64,000 nt of DNA from Spirosoma foliorum (GTDB lineage Bacteria > Bacteroidota > Bacteroidia > Cytophagales > Spirosomataceae): positions 372,001-436,000 of the forward strand of contig NZ_CP059732.1 of the NCBI RefSeq assembly GCF_014117325.1. The letters are read 5' to 3'. The notes beneath the pieces were generated by a model. That model ran no database searches, was not told the origin of the DNA, and saw nothing but the letters and a program-made list of their open reading frames with translations. The position numbers and the translations under genes are program-made. This document shows, piece by piece, positions 23,989-32,645 of the stretch. The stretch's first letter is position 1, and each line of letters starts with the position of its first letter.

Positions 23989-24783
23989 ATGAAATTAATT
24001 CTGCTGTTGTTCATCCTGTTCATCGTTTCCGCTACGCGCGCCCAAACCACCCGCGATCCGCTGTTTATCTCGTTCGATGGGACCAAAATCCATTATGATA
24101 TTATAGGAGAAGGCAAGCCCGTTGTGTTATTGCACGGCTTTATTTCGACCAGCGAAAGCTGGAAACGGGCGCACGTACGACAGGCTCTGGCCGATGCGGG
24201 ATTCAAAGTTATAACGCTCGATTTGCGCGGTAATGGCCTTTCCGATAAACCTCATGAAGCTGAGGCTTATAATAACAATGCTGAGTTGAAAGATGTAATG
24301 GCGTTGGTACAGTTCCTGGGTATCACCAGCTACGACGTAGTTGGCTATTCGCGCGGGGCTATCCTGACGGCTAAGTTATTGACGATGGACAAGGAGGTTC
24401 GTCGGGCAGTGATGGGTGGCATTAGTGTCGATTTCTCGGACCCGAACTGGATTCGGCGCAAAAATTTTCACGAAGCTCTTACCAAACCCGGCAGTCATCC
24501 AGAGTTGCAACCGGCCGTCGACAATGCTAAAAAAGCAGGAGCCGATACGGTTGTGCTGGCCCGATTACAGGAATTTCAACCCGTTACGAGCCGAGCCGAC
24601 TTAGGAAAGATTAAAATTCCGGTGCTTGTTGTCAATGGTGATGAGGATAAAGATAACGGCGATCCACAAACACTGGTCGACGCTATCCCTGGCTCTAAGC
24701 TTGTCATTGTTCCAGGCAACCATGGTGGAGCGATGCGGACGCCTGAATTTTCGAAGGCTGTTGTGGAGTTTTTGACAAAGTAG
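23989..24783 (+). CDS. Exported alpha/beta hydrolase
   Basis: A 264-aa alpha/beta-hydrolase with a signal peptide ending at about residue 18 (ATRAQT). Visible parts are an oxyanion motif LLHGF (48-52), the nucleophile elbow GYSRGA with Ser121, an acid-residue candidate in VNGDEDKDNGD and the catalytic His in GNHGGAM. The substrate is unknown; it is periplasmic or cell-surface. It stands alone, convergent with the 177-aa membrane gene. Confidence 0.82.
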   Translation: MKLILLLFILFIVSATRAQTTRDPLFISFDGTKIHYDIIGEGKPVVLLHGFISTSESWKRAHVRQALADAGFKVITLDLRGNGLSDKPHEAEAYNNNAELKDVMALVQFLGITSYDVVGYSRGAILTAKLLTMDKEVRRAVMGGISVDFSDPNWIRRKNFHEALTKPGSHPELQPAVDNAKKAGADTVVLARLQEFQPVTSRADLGKIKIPVLVVNGDEDKDNGDPQTLVDAIPGSKLVIVPGNHGGAMRTPEFSKAVVEFLTK

Positions 24784-24814
24784 TGCATATACCTCGACAG
24801 CTAAATTTTATTCA

Positions 24815-25348
24815 CTATTCTTCCAGAAGGAAAAAACTGCTAATCCAATTAGCAAGTAACGCTATTGTCGGGTACATAATGAATAGACCGTAATGTAGTT
24901 CATCAATGCCTAGCCAATGAATTGCAACCCAATAAGCTCCTAACCAACTTAAAGCAGTTATCGATGTGCATATTAACCAATTTAGCAGGAATTCAGGCCG
25001 CTCTTTTTGAGCTACCAGTGGAATGAACAACGCGTTGACGAGTTGACCTGCATAGTAAGCCATTACTCCATGCAAAACACCATCTGGTTTTAAATAATCT
25101 ATGAATGGTCCCCATTTCATCCAAATAAAAAAAGTGAGAGGCAGCGTCAGAAACCAGAGGCCGGGTCGTGCAACAGCAGGGTGAATTTTGAAAATGAGGT
25201 ACTGTGCAATAGTTATCAGAATTGGGAAGAAAAATATCCCGCCCATTCCCGTCAACCAGCTTATGATATGGGCCAGAACAGGTAATACAATCCAGCACAT
25301 ACGCAGGTTGTTGTGCCACCAAGTATAGGAATCGAAGTTGGAATTCAT
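24815..25348 (-). CDS. Hypothetical integral membrane protein, 177 aa
   Basis: About five hydrophobic helices (MCWIVLPVLAHIISWLTG, FFFPILITIAQYLIF, LWFLTLPLTFFIWM, LLNWLICTSITALSWLGAYWVAIHWLG, YPTIALLANWISSFFLL). No family recognised. It is the last gene of a co-directional run with the DCC protein and the GbsR regulator, with a 42-base gap to the DCC gene, so probably one operon controlled by that regulator. Confidence 0.65.
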   Translation of the reverse strand: MNSNFDSYTWWHNNLRMCWIVLPVLAHIISWLTGMGGIFFFPILITIAQYLIFKIHPAVARPGLWFLTLPLTFFIWMKWGPFIDYLKPDGVLHGVMAYYAGQLVNALFIPLVAQKERPEFLLNWLICTSITALSWLGAYWVAIHWLGIDELHYGLFIMYPTIALLANWISSFFLLEE

Positions 25349-25390
25349 AGTCTGTATCGTTTAAAAACAGCAATTCGAGTTATGCTAGTT

Positions 25391-26155
25391 TTATTTCGGA
25401 AGCAGTAAAGCGAAGACCAGGATTGTAAACCAAACACTTAGCCAGGGACTCAGGCCAAGCCGGTAAGCCCGGATGAAATGTTGACCAATCATTAGCGAAT
25501 AACCAACCAGGCTAAGGGTGGGCCAGCTTGTAATTGCGCTACTTGTGATGATGATTTCCCCAATCAGAACACTCATGCCCAAATGGCCTGTGTAATCCAG
25601 TGCTGTTTCAAGCGTATTGACAGAGGGTTGCGTAAGTAGGTAAAGTCTGGCAGTTGCTAGTTGGCCAATTATCACTACGGCTAACGGCCAAATGGTAGAA
25701 TGACCAAGCAACCATAGCCAGCTAGTGAGGCTGAACGTGATAAGAATAAAGGCCAGACGTTGGCCAGCATGAAAGTCGGGTTGAAGATCTAATAGCTGCC
25801 AACGCCTGGGTGCAGCGGTAATAATGATTCGGCGATTGTAGGAGATAAAGGCATACAACTTTTGAAGGATAGCCCTGAACCAACGTAGCGATAAGAGCCT
25901 TGCTAGTTTCTGGTTATGATGGCCAAACGCATAAATCCACGTATCAACTCCATATAAGGTTTCGCCACCATCAAGATCGATCAGGGGAATCTCATGACGT
26001 GCCCGTTGCTGATCTAGACGGCTAATGATTGATGAATTGGGTAATTCGCCGTTGCTTAGTCGAGTTAAACAGCCACTTGTATCAGCTGCCACCATACCTT
26101 TTGTATAAAGTTTGCACATCGGGCAGCTTTCATCATAAATGATTAACTTTTTCAT
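25391..26155 (-). CDS. DCC-family (DUF393) thiol-disulfide oxidoreductase-like protein with membrane domain
   Basis: A 254-aa protein. The N-terminal YDESCPMC (residues 7-14) is the DxxCPxC signature of the DCC/DUF393 family, which has a thioredoxin-like CxxC site. The C-terminal half has three or more membrane helices (LAFILITFSLTSWLWLLG, IWPLAVVIIGQLA, VLIGEIIITSSAI). Family members with membrane domains are linked to redox or quinone chemistry, but the function is unclear. It lies between the GbsR-type regulator and another membrane protein, apparently in one operon. Confidence 0.72.
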   Translation of the reverse strand: MKKLIIYDESCPMCKLYTKGMVAADTSGCLTRLSNGELPNSSIISRLDQQRARHEIPLIDLDGGETLYGVDTWIYAFGHHNQKLARLLSLRWFRAILQKLYAFISYNRRIIITAAPRRWQLLDLQPDFHAGQRLAFILITFSLTSWLWLLGHSTIWPLAVVIIGQLATARLYLLTQPSVNTLETALDYTGHLGMSVLIGEIIITSSAITSWPTLSLVGYSLMIGQHFIRAYRLGLSPWLSVWFTILVFALLLPK

Positions 26156-26210
26156 AACTCTGTAATTTTTAAAATTTCAGAAATAATTGAAAGTTTGTTA
26201 CAAAAAAATA

Positions 26211-26711
26211 TCACCGAAATACTTTTATAAACTGACTCATCAACCAGTTTTCCTCAGCTTTGATGACCGCATTCAGCGTACCATCCGCGAAACCAACAAC
26301 ACTGCTCAAACCTTCCATAACTCGCTGGAATTCCTGTGCTTCGGGTGTATCAGTCGGGATCATTTTTAATTCATTCAGTACGTCAACAACCGGCGTAATT
26401 TCCCGACGACGACGCTCTTTAGCTACTTGACGGGCTACTTTCCAGATGTCTTTTTCGGCCATAAAAAACTCCCGACGCTCGCCCGGTTTGAGTTGCTTGT
26501 AAATCAGTCCCCAGTCCATCAGGTCGCGGAGATTCATGCTGGCGTTACCCCGCGAAATCTGTAACTGCTCCATAACATCCTCAGTAGCCAATGCTTGTGG
26601 TGAAATCAGCAATAACGCATGCAATTGCGCCATCGACCGATTGATACCCCATTGAGTAGCTAGTGTACCCCAGGTGTGAATAAATTTATCCTTGGCTTCG
26701 TCGAATGTCAT
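26211..26711 (-). CDS. GbsR/MarR-family transcriptional regulator
   Basis: A 166-aa winged-helix regulator: FIHTWGTLATQWGINRSMAQLHALLLISPQALATEDVMEQLQISRGNASMNLRDLMDWGLIYK is the GbsR-type winged-helix region, followed by KPGERREFFMAEKDIWKVARQVAKERRRRE. In the family GbsR represses osmoprotectant genes; here it heads an operon with a DCC protein and a membrane protein, which it probably controls. Its own promoter carries an 18-bp perfect palindrome over the -33 box. Confidence 0.82.
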   Translation of the reverse strand: MTFDEAKDKFIHTWGTLATQWGINRSMAQLHALLLISPQALATEDVMEQLQISRGNASMNLRDLMDWGLIYKQLKPGERREFFMAEKDIWKVARQVAKERRRREITPVVDVLNELKMIPTDTPEAQEFQRVMEGLSSVVGFADGTLNAVIKAEENWLMSQFIKVFR

Positions 26712-26715
26712 GCGT

Positions 26716-26758
26716 CAAAGGTAAATTGTAGTTTTTGTATTTTCAAAATATTTTGAAA
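26716..26758 (-). promoter_or_regulatory. Promoter and candidate operator of the GbsR-type regulator
   Basis: Read on the minus strand, -7 box TACCTTTG at 26723-26716 lies only four bases before the ATG, and TTTG at 26747-26744 lies 20 bases upstream, both fitting the bacteroidete consensus. The 18-bp perfect palindrome TTTCAAAATATTTTGAAA (26741-26758) covers the -33 box, a place where a bound MarR/GbsR dimer would block RNA polymerase. The spacing predicts a nearly leaderless mRNA. Confidence 0.72.
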
Positions 26759-26803
26759 GAAATGATTTTTGGGTAGGGATAAGATTGAATGCGAAAGTCC
26801 TAA

Positions 26804-27460
26804 TTAATCTAGCCCAGGGATATGTAGCAGCGTGTTGGGGTTAGGGCAAAGAGCTATAAACTTCTTCCGATTCGTTAGTGAGCACACGCCAGGGAAATCG
26901 CCTTTCAGGCCGAGCATGTCGGTCATGAGTTGAAAATGAAGGTGTGGAGGCCAATCGCCATTGTCGGGGTAGGGACCTATTTCGGCCAGTTTCTGGCCTG
27001 CATTAAATTCTTTACCTTCATACAACCCATCCAACGATTGGCGGGTCAAATGGCCATAGAGAGAATACAGCGGTTTTCCAGCCGCGTTACCTGGGTGTTC
27101 CAGAATAATCGTGGGACCATAGTCGCCGAAGTTCGCGTTGTCCTGAAAACTATGCACACGTCCGGCTAGGGGAGCAAAAACGGGGGTTCCAGCATCGGCC
27201 CAAAGGTCGATTCCGAGGTGAATTTCACGAGGCTCTTCAACCGATGCATTAAAATGTGGGCTTCTACGGTAGATGACCCGATGCTCATTATAGCCACCGA
27301 CACCAACTTTGGCACCTGCTGCTTTTAGTTTACCAAACACATAGTTGGTAAAAAGAGCAGTATTGGTCAGGTCAAGTGTGCTAAGGTCAGGATTGCTGGC
27401 TGAGAAGTCCAGAATCAAGAAAGGGTCTTTTTGAAAATCGAAAGGGAGCAGCATCGACAT
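26804..27460 (-). CDS. M23-family peptidoglycan DD-metallopeptidase-like protein
   Basis: A 218-aa LytM/peptidase M23 domain. The Zn ligands HLGIDLW (His and Asp of HxxxD) and HLHFQ (HxH) are present, with FAPLAGRVHSF and SLYGHL between them, so catalysis is possible. There is no signal peptide or membrane segment in the ORF from 27460, which is unusual for a cell-wall hydrolase; it could be exported by another route. The function is peptidoglycan cross-bridge cleavage by family. It diverges from the kelch lipoprotein gene. Confidence 0.82.
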   Translation of the reverse strand: MSMLLPFDFQKDPFLILDFSASNPDLSTLDLTNTALFTNYVFGKLKAAGAKVGVGGYNEHRVIYRRSPHFNASVEEPREIHLGIDLWADAGTPVFAPLAGRVHSFQDNANFGDYGPTIILEHPGNAAGKPLYSLYGHLTRQSLDGLYEGKEFNAGQKLAEIGPYPDNGDWPPHLHFQLMTDMLGLKGDFPGVCSLTNRKKFIALCPNPNTLLHIPGLD

Positions 27461-27556
27461 CGGGCTAAGTAGCGAAACTTTATCTCAAAATAGGGCAAGT
27501 CGAACAAACTACAAGCAGGTGCATAAGTTAACGATCAAACAAATTTCCTTAATCCA

Positions 27557-28519
27557 ATGAAAATCAACTATATACTTTTTAGTTTATGCGTTGGTGTACT
27601 TCTCTTATTGCAGTATTGTACACCGCCTGACACTACCGTAAGATCGCTTACAGGTAACTGGGATTCACGAGCAGAATTAGAGGGAGTAGCCCGAAGTTCG
27701 GCTGTTTCGTTTACAATTGGCAATCTGGCCTACATCGGAACGGGCTTGGATGTGTCGAATAATGCACTGGCTGATTTCTGGCAATACGACCCCGCCCAAA
27801 ATGCCTGGACACAGGTCGCCAATTTTCCTGGCAAAGCCCGAAGCGAAGCTGTGGCGTTTGCTACCAGACAGAAAAAAGGATACCTCGGAACGGGCATAGA
27901 TGCTCAGGGGAACCTACTTCGTGATTTCTACGAATATGATCCGACAACGAATGTCTGGAAACGCATTGCCGATTTTAGTGGCTCAGCCCGCCGTTCAGCA
28001 ACAGCTTTTAGTCTCTTTGACGTTGGTTTTGTGGCCTTTGGATTCGATGGGGGTGAACGGGCTGATCTTTGGCGTTATAGTCCTTCGAATAATCAATGGA
28101 CAGAACGACAGTATATAGGAGGTCCCGCACGCGTTGGGGCAACAGCGTTTGTGATCGACAACATTGCATACGTTGGCGGAGGGAGCGCACAGGGTAGCAA
28201 TCTTAACGACTTCTGGATGTACAATTCTGATACGAATAACTGGACTCTACGGCGGAGTATTCCTGAGGTAAGTCGCACGAATTCATATGGATCAGGCTTT
28301 TCGATCAATGCAGTCGGTTATCTTCTCGTGGGTACGGATAGGAAAGGAGTTCTGGCCTACAGACCAGAAGATGATTCATGGACAGAGCTACAACCTTTTG
28401 AGGGATCAACACGGACTAAAGCGGTTGGATTCTCAATTGGCCAAAAAGGCTATATAACTACGGGGGCAACTGGCAAGTCTCGTTTTGATGATTTATGGGA
28501 GTTTGATCCGAGCTATTGA
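27557..28519 (+). CDS. Kelch-repeat lipoprotein
   Basis: A 320-aa protein with a lipoprotein signal (MKINYILFSLCVGVLLLLQYC, Cys about 21) and about five or six kelch repeats of the form ARSxAVSFxIGNxAYIGTGxD...DFWxYDPxxNxW. The repeats form a surface beta-propeller of the galactose-oxidase/kelch type. It is probably exported and anchored to the outer membrane. The binding partner is unknown. It is followed by a separately promoted POT transporter gene. Confidence 0.82.
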   Translation: MKINYILFSLCVGVLLLLQYCTPPDTTVRSLTGNWDSRAELEGVARSSAVSFTIGNLAYIGTGLDVSNNALADFWQYDPAQNAWTQVANFPGKARSEAVAFATRQKKGYLGTGIDAQGNLLRDFYEYDPTTNVWKRIADFSGSARRSATAFSLFDVGFVAFGFDGGERADLWRYSPSNNQWTERQYIGGPARVGATAFVIDNIAYVGGGSAQGSNLNDFWMYNSDTNNWTLRRSIPEVSRTNSYGSGFSINAVGYLLVGTDRKGVLAYRPEDDSWTELQPFEGSTRTKAVGFSIGQKGYITTGATGKSRFDDLWEFDPSY

Positions 28520-28523
28520 GGAC

Positions 28524-28555
28524 TTTGCTGCTTTCGTATGTTGAGGGTATATTTG
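28524..28555 (+). promoter_or_regulatory. Bacteroidota-type promoter of the POT transporter
   Basis: TTTG at 28524-28527 and TATATTTG at 28548-28555, 20 bases apart, match the -33/-7 consensus. The -7 box lies about 60 bases before the ATG at 28617. Confidence 0.7.
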
Positions 28556-28616
28556 ATGCTATTTTACCCGTTATTTACGCAGATTCTTCGGCAAACTGAT
28601 CAATTAACCTAACTAG

Positions 28617-30122
28617 ATGGAAGCTACTATTGAAAAACCCGTTAACAACGTCACCTTCTTTGGTCATCCTATAGGTCTGTTCGTCCTATTCTTTACCGAG
28701 ATGTGGGAGCGATTTAGCTATTACGGCATGCGGGCTATTTTACTCCTGTTTTTGATCGATAACGTTCGGGGAGGGTTGGGGCTTAGTGAAGCAGAAGGCG
28801 CGGCTATTTATGGAATCTATACCGCATCCGTTTACCTACTTTCTTTACCGGGGGGCTTTATTGCCGATACAATTCTGGGCCAGCGGAAGTCTATTTGGTA
28901 CGGCGGCTGGATTATTATGCTTGGTCACCTTATCCTGGCTATTCCGTCGGGGCCGGGGTTGTTCTATGTAGGTCTCTGTACGGTTGCTATGGGAACTGGT
29001 CTACTGAAACCAAACATTAGCAGTGTTGTTGGGGAGTTATACCCTGAAGGGGGCGCGCGTAAAGATGCGGCTTTCTCTATCTTCTACATGGGGATCAACT
29101 TAGGTTCGTTGCTTGGCATTTTTACGGTTGGGTATCTGGGGCAGCGAGTCGGCTGGCATTATGGTTTTGGCGCTGCTGCTATAGCAATGGCCCTTGGGTT
29201 AGTTACCTTCCGGGTTTTAGGACAACGGTTTCTGGGGGAGTATGGTAACTACGTAGCCCGGCCAGCAACGGATGGCCCGAAATCTCAGACGGGAAATCGC
29301 TCCATACTAGCTTTTGTCGTTTTCTTAATTGTGGTACTAGGGGCGCTGCAACTGACGGGCATGATCGATATGACTACCGCCCAAGGATTGGCGCGGGCAA
29401 TGGGAACGATCATTTCGCTGATAGCCGTAAGCTATTTTGTGTACATTTTAGCGGCAGGAGGATTGGATGCTGTTGAAAAAAAACGGGTAATTGTTTTGTT
29501 CGTTTTCTTTTTGGCATCCGCTTTGTTCTGGGCGGGAAATGAGCAGCAGGGATCGTCGCTACAAATCTTTGCCGATCGGTATACGGACCTCAACTTTTTT
29601 GGCTGGGAAGTACCATCGAGCTGGTTTCAGAACCTTAACCCAGCTTTCATTCTGACTTTTTCGCCTATTCTGGCCATGCTCTGGGTTTTTCTGGCGAATC
29701 GAAAACTAAATTATTCGGTACCTGCCAAATTTGCAACAAGCCTCCTCTTGCTTGGTCTGGCTTATGTTATCATGGTTATTGCGTCTAAAATAGCATTGAC
29801 GGGTACCCGTACATCGCCTTTATACCTGTCGTTTACTTACCTGTTTTTTACCCTTGGCGAGTTGTTTTTGAGTCCGGTTGGGTTGAGTGCTTTTTCTAAA
29901 CTGGCACCAAAACGGTACACCAGCCAGTTAATGGGTGTCTGGTTTGTGGGTACGTCGTTGGGGAATTTGATTGCGGGGCTATTTGCGGGTGGTTTTGACG
30001 AAGAAAACGTTCACCAGATGCCGGAAATGTTCCAAAGTGTTGCGTATTTCAGTTTAGGCTTCGGTTTTCTGCTACTACTTTTATCGAAACCCCTGAAAAA
30101 GTGGATGGGTGGTATTGAGTAA
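28617..30122 (+). CDS. Proton-dependent peptide transporter (POT/PTR family)
   Basis: A 501-aa major-facilitator protein with about 12-14 membrane helices. The N-terminal FFTEMWERFSYYGMRAILLLFL carries the ExxER-type motif, and FSIFYMGINLGSLLGIFTVGYLGQ is the PTR-family signature. It would import di- and tripeptides with protons across the inner membrane. No peptidase operon is adjacent; a secreted peptidase set lies 20 kb away. It ends just before the convergent 86-aa gene. Confidence 0.92.
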   Translation: MEATIEKPVNNVTFFGHPIGLFVLFFTEMWERFSYYGMRAILLLFLIDNVRGGLGLSEAEGAAIYGIYTASVYLLSLPGGFIADTILGQRKSIWYGGWIIMLGHLILAIPSGPGLFYVGLCTVAMGTGLLKPNISSVVGELYPEGGARKDAAFSIFYMGINLGSLLGIFTVGYLGQRVGWHYGFGAAAIAMALGLVTFRVLGQRFLGEYGNYVARPATDGPKSQTGNRSILAFVVFLIVVLGALQLTGMIDMTTAQGLARAMGTIISLIAVSYFVYILAAGGLDAVEKKRVIVLFVFFLASALFWAGNEQQGSSLQIFADRYTDLNFFGWEVPSSWFQNLNPAFILTFSPILAMLWVFLANRKLNYSVPAKFATSLLLLGLAYVIMVIASKIALTGTRTSPLYLSFTYLFFTLGELFLSPVGLSAFSKLAPKRYTSQLMGVWFVGTSLGNLIAGLFAGGFDEENVHQMPEMFQSVAYFSLGFGFLLLLLSKPLKKWMGGIE

Positions 30123-30135
30123 AAACGGTACTGCG

Positions 30136-30396
30136 TTATTGGAAGTCCTTGATAACTAACGCTGGATTCGCGCGCTCGTATTCATCGAGCGAATCGGTAC
30201 CCTCATCGGTTAGTTGATAACTAATCGTATTACTCTCTTCTTTATCATTTGCACACAGCATGCCAATGGCTAATAATCCCTCAATGTAGTAATTAATCAT
30301 GAGGTAGTCAAAATTGGTTTCCTGTTCCAATTGAGGATAGGTCACCCCTTTTTCTGTGGCCTTTAGAATACTATATTGAGCAAATGTAAGAGTCAT
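30136..30396 (-). CDS. Hypothetical winged-helix-like small protein, 86 aa
   Basis: No family recognised. MTLTFAQYSILKATEKGVTYPQLEQETNFDYLMINYYIEGLLAIGMLCAND has the rhythm of a winged helix-turn-helix (three helices, then a wing-like SYQLTDEGTDSLDEYERA). It may be a small DNA-binding or degraded regulator domain. It ends 13 bases after the convergent transporter stop. Function unknown. Confidence 0.55.
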   Translation of the reverse strand: MTLTFAQYSILKATEKGVTYPQLEQETNFDYLMINYYIEGLLAIGMLCANDKEESNTISYQLTDEGTDSLDEYERANPALVIKDFQ

Positions 30397-31182
30397 GTTA
30401 AAACAAACGAACTATAGGTAGCTTTAAGTGAATCTATAGCGAAATTCGTGCCTTTTATTAATCTGAGAGCAACGAATAAAAGCCTTACATATGACCTAAC
30501 GAAGATAAATAGAAGATTGATTTAACTTAATTGATTTTATGAGGCAAAGGGAAAATAAGGCCGTTGAAAAACGATACCAGCTATACTAAACGAAAATTAG
30601 GCCAAAGCCTGAATCGAACCGCTCAAGCAGAGTTGACAGGGTTCGATCCTATATTATACAACAGCAAAAGCCCTATCCATATTGGCAGGGCTTTTGCTGT
30701 TAAAGGCCGTTCCTGAATAAAGCGTAATCGTTAGGAGGTAGCCTTCGAGCATTATAGTTCAAAATCGCTGACCCTAAAAGAGTCAGCGATTAATGAACTA
30801 TCCAACTACAAACCAAACCTGTTGGTTTGTAAATTCTCGAGCGAAAAACCTCAATAATTGAGCCAGCCCGCATTAATGAAGGTTATTTTAGTCTAAAAAA
30901 CTTCCTATCGATTGCCTTAAAAAGTCTATTCGTCTCACGGTCAATGCCTTTACATACCAATTTGTATGTACTTAGATTCAGGCATTAGTCATGGGTAGAA
31001 AATGCCTGTAACGGAGACTTATATATGTAGCCGAAAAAATAGAGAAAGAACGGTTTGTTTGGAGAATGAGTGGGTAGAGGAGCCACTGGATTTGGTATAG
31101 ACGAGCTGGTAATAGCAGAATTATTGCCAATAATGCATTGACAATTTATGGAACTAAGAAGCTGACTCCCTACTTTCGTACT
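30397..31182. other. Non-coding stretch of about 790 bases with four hairpins
   Basis: No convincing gene. It holds four separate hairpins: 30660-30701 (15 pairs), 30754-30801 (about 17 pairs with a bulge), 30807-30831 (10 pairs) and 30943-30986 (nested AATGCCT/AGGCATT around ACATACC/GTATGTA). TACTTTCG at 31171-31178 is a likely -7 box for the 78-aa gene. The sequence otherwise looks AT-rich and may hold a small RNA or the remains of a lost gene. Confidence 0.55.
30660..30701. terminator. Strong hairpin in the long intergenic region
   Basis: Perfect 15-base stem AACAGCAAAAGCCCT (30660-30674) with 30687-30701, 12-base loop. No annotated gene ends nearby on either strand, so if it is a terminator the transcript it ends is not obvious. 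Confidence 0.6.
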
Positions 31183-31419
31183 ATGAATCTTAGTCGTGAA
31201 CACCAGGAGTTAGTCGATTTCTTTTCGGGCCGTGATCTGCCTAGTGGCCCCCAACACATCAACGAATATAGTGTATTGCTCAATGTACAGGGAGCCGTGA
31301 ATACCCGTCTGCAACAACTGTATAGCGAGGTAGAAGCAACCAGAAAGTCGGCCGCGCTTATGCTAACAGAAGTTAAGGATTGGCTAATGCTGACGGAATC
31401 GGTAGAAGAAGTACACTGA
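31183..31419 (+). CDS. Hypothetical small protein, 78 aa
   Basis: No family recognised. MNLSREHQELVDFFSGRDLPSGPQHINEY followed by one long helix-forming segment (VQGAVNTRLQQLYSEVEATRKSAALMLTEVKDWLML) with heptad-like spacing. The ATG at 31183 fits a TACTTTCG -7 box 4 bases upstream. The in-frame start at 31138 adds residues that read like intergenic DNA. Soluble; the function is unknown. Confidence 0.6.
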   Translation: MNLSREHQELVDFFSGRDLPSGPQHINEYSVLLNVQGAVNTRLQQLYSEVEATRKSAALMLTEVKDWLMLTESVEEVH

Positions 31420-31473
31420 TACTGATTTGCAATGGTTCAAAATTGCTACACTGGCTTTATAGAGTCAAACTGT

Positions 31474-31584
31474 TTAGAGCAAGAATTTGACTACACTGTA
31501 AGTATAGATCAAGGTAATCAAGAACACAGTTACCCAGGTTAGGACACGAACCAAGGCAAACGAAGAAAAACGAGGATTATTCAC
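31474..31584 (-). CDS. Candidate single-span membrane peptide, 36 aa
   Basis: A minus-strand ORF from a GTG at 31584 to a TAA at 31474. It encodes a peptide starting MNNPRFSSFALVRVL and continuing into one hydrophobic helix (WVTVFLITLIYTY) with a polar, positively charged N-terminal part, as expected for a small membrane protein. It is preceded by an in-frame stop and has no ATG. It stands alone in a 266-base gap between the 78-aa and YihY genes. Support comes only from its composition. Confidence 0.38.
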   Translation of the reverse strand: MNNPRFSSFALVRVLTWVTVFLITLIYTYSVVKFLL

Positions 31585-31599
31585 GGCTGTAAAAGTTAA

Positions 31600-31630
31600 C
31601 GGTTAGTTTATATACGCAGTAAACTAACCG
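31600..31630. terminator. Hairpin upstream of the YihY gene end
   Basis: Arms CGGTTAGTTTA at 31600-31610 and 31620-31630, perfect, 9-base loop. It lies downstream of the YihY stop (31686) on the minus strand and could end that transcript. Confidence 0.55.
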
Positions 31631-31685
31631 ACAGATTTTCAGCTCATAAAAAACTTTTTACTGTTTCATAGAGTGAGTTTCTCCA

Positions 31686-32600
31686 TCATGAAGTTGATCC
31701 ACCAACTTCCTTAATTGTATAAGCCACTGCCCGGCTATTGGGTTTGACGGCTAAATGAATCCACTCGCTGTACTGACGGGTAAAAGAGGCTCCATAATAA
31801 AACAATAGTGACGCATAGAAGACAAACAACAGCAATAAAATAATTGCCCCTGACCTGCCATAAAGTGGCCCAATCTGGCTATGAATAAGGAGATTATTTA
31901 AGATGGCTTCGCCTGCTTTGAACAGAATACTCGTGAAAAATGCACCTGGCCAAACAGCTCTCCAGTCTATTCTGACATCGGGTAAAAACTTGAATAATAG
32001 CGCAAACCAAATCATTCGGATAAGTATGGAAGCCAAAAAATGGCCAACATTAGCTATTGACTGATAGTAGGCAAATGAAGGAAGTGACCACTGTAGACTT
32101 AACTGAGCGGTGAATTGCTCAAGGGTTAATGACAAACTAAACAGGAACCCGGAGCCTATAATGATGGCCATAGCCATAAGCTTATCGATCAGAGTGGCCA
32201 GAAAGGCTCTCCCTTCCTTTTTTTTAATGCTCCACAGTTGATTCAGGGAGCTTTTAAGGATGGCTAATAAAGTAGTAGAAGCTACCAGCAACAAGAGAAA
32301 GCTCAGTACAGTCAACAGAAAACTAGGTTTCGAGCCCTGAAGACGATGCGAAATGTCTTCAAGCTGATTGGCACTTCTGGCCCCAAACAGGTCGGCTAGT
32401 TCGTCAAAAAATTGGCCGCTAATGTGCTGATAGTGATCGTTAAAAAGCCGACTAAGTACGCTACTAATAATGATGACAATAGGCGGTAAGGCAAAAAAAG
32501 AGAAAAAAGCAGTGGCCCCCGCCATCCGGATAGGATCATTTGCTTGCAGGTTGGTGAATGCCTGTTTTAAGAGTAAGAGAAGGGGAGCTACTTTTTTCAC
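31686..32600 (-). CDS. YihY/BrkB family inner-membrane protein
   Basis: A 304-aa membrane protein with about six helices. The family features are a first helix ATAFFSFFALPPIVIIISSVL, the central SFLLTVLSFLLLLVASTTLLAILKSSLNQLW and the later WRAVWPGAFFTSILFKAGEAILNNLL. Once called ribonuclease BN, the family is now of unknown, possibly transport, function. The start is GTG (32600); no in-frame ATG lies upstream. Its position in a poor, repeat-rich region is not informative. Confidence 0.85.
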   Translation of the reverse strand: MKKVAPLLLLLKQAFTNLQANDPIRMAGATAFFSFFALPPIVIIISSVLSRLFNDHYQHISGQFFDELADLFGARSANQLEDISHRLQGSKPSFLLTVLSFLLLLVASTTLLAILKSSLNQLWSIKKKEGRAFLATLIDKLMAMAIIIGSGFLFSLSLTLEQFTAQLSLQWSLPSFAYYQSIANVGHFLASILIRMIWFALLFKFLPDVRIDWRAVWPGAFFTSILFKAGEAILNNLLIHSQIGPLYGRSGAIILLLLFVFYASLLFYYGASFTRQYSEWIHLAVKPNSRAVAYTIKEVGGSTS

Positions 32601-32645
32601 CGTATGAGCAATAAAGGTGTTAGACCAAAAACGAACCTGAATACC

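Noticed and set aside
30596..30660. tRNA-like GGTTCGATCC and TCGAACC stretches
   Set aside because: The T-arm stem does not pair and there is no matching acceptor or anticodon arm on either strand.
30985..31203. 72-aa minus-strand reading in the long intergenic region
   Set aside because: It overlaps the start of the better 78-aa gene and has no protein-like composition.
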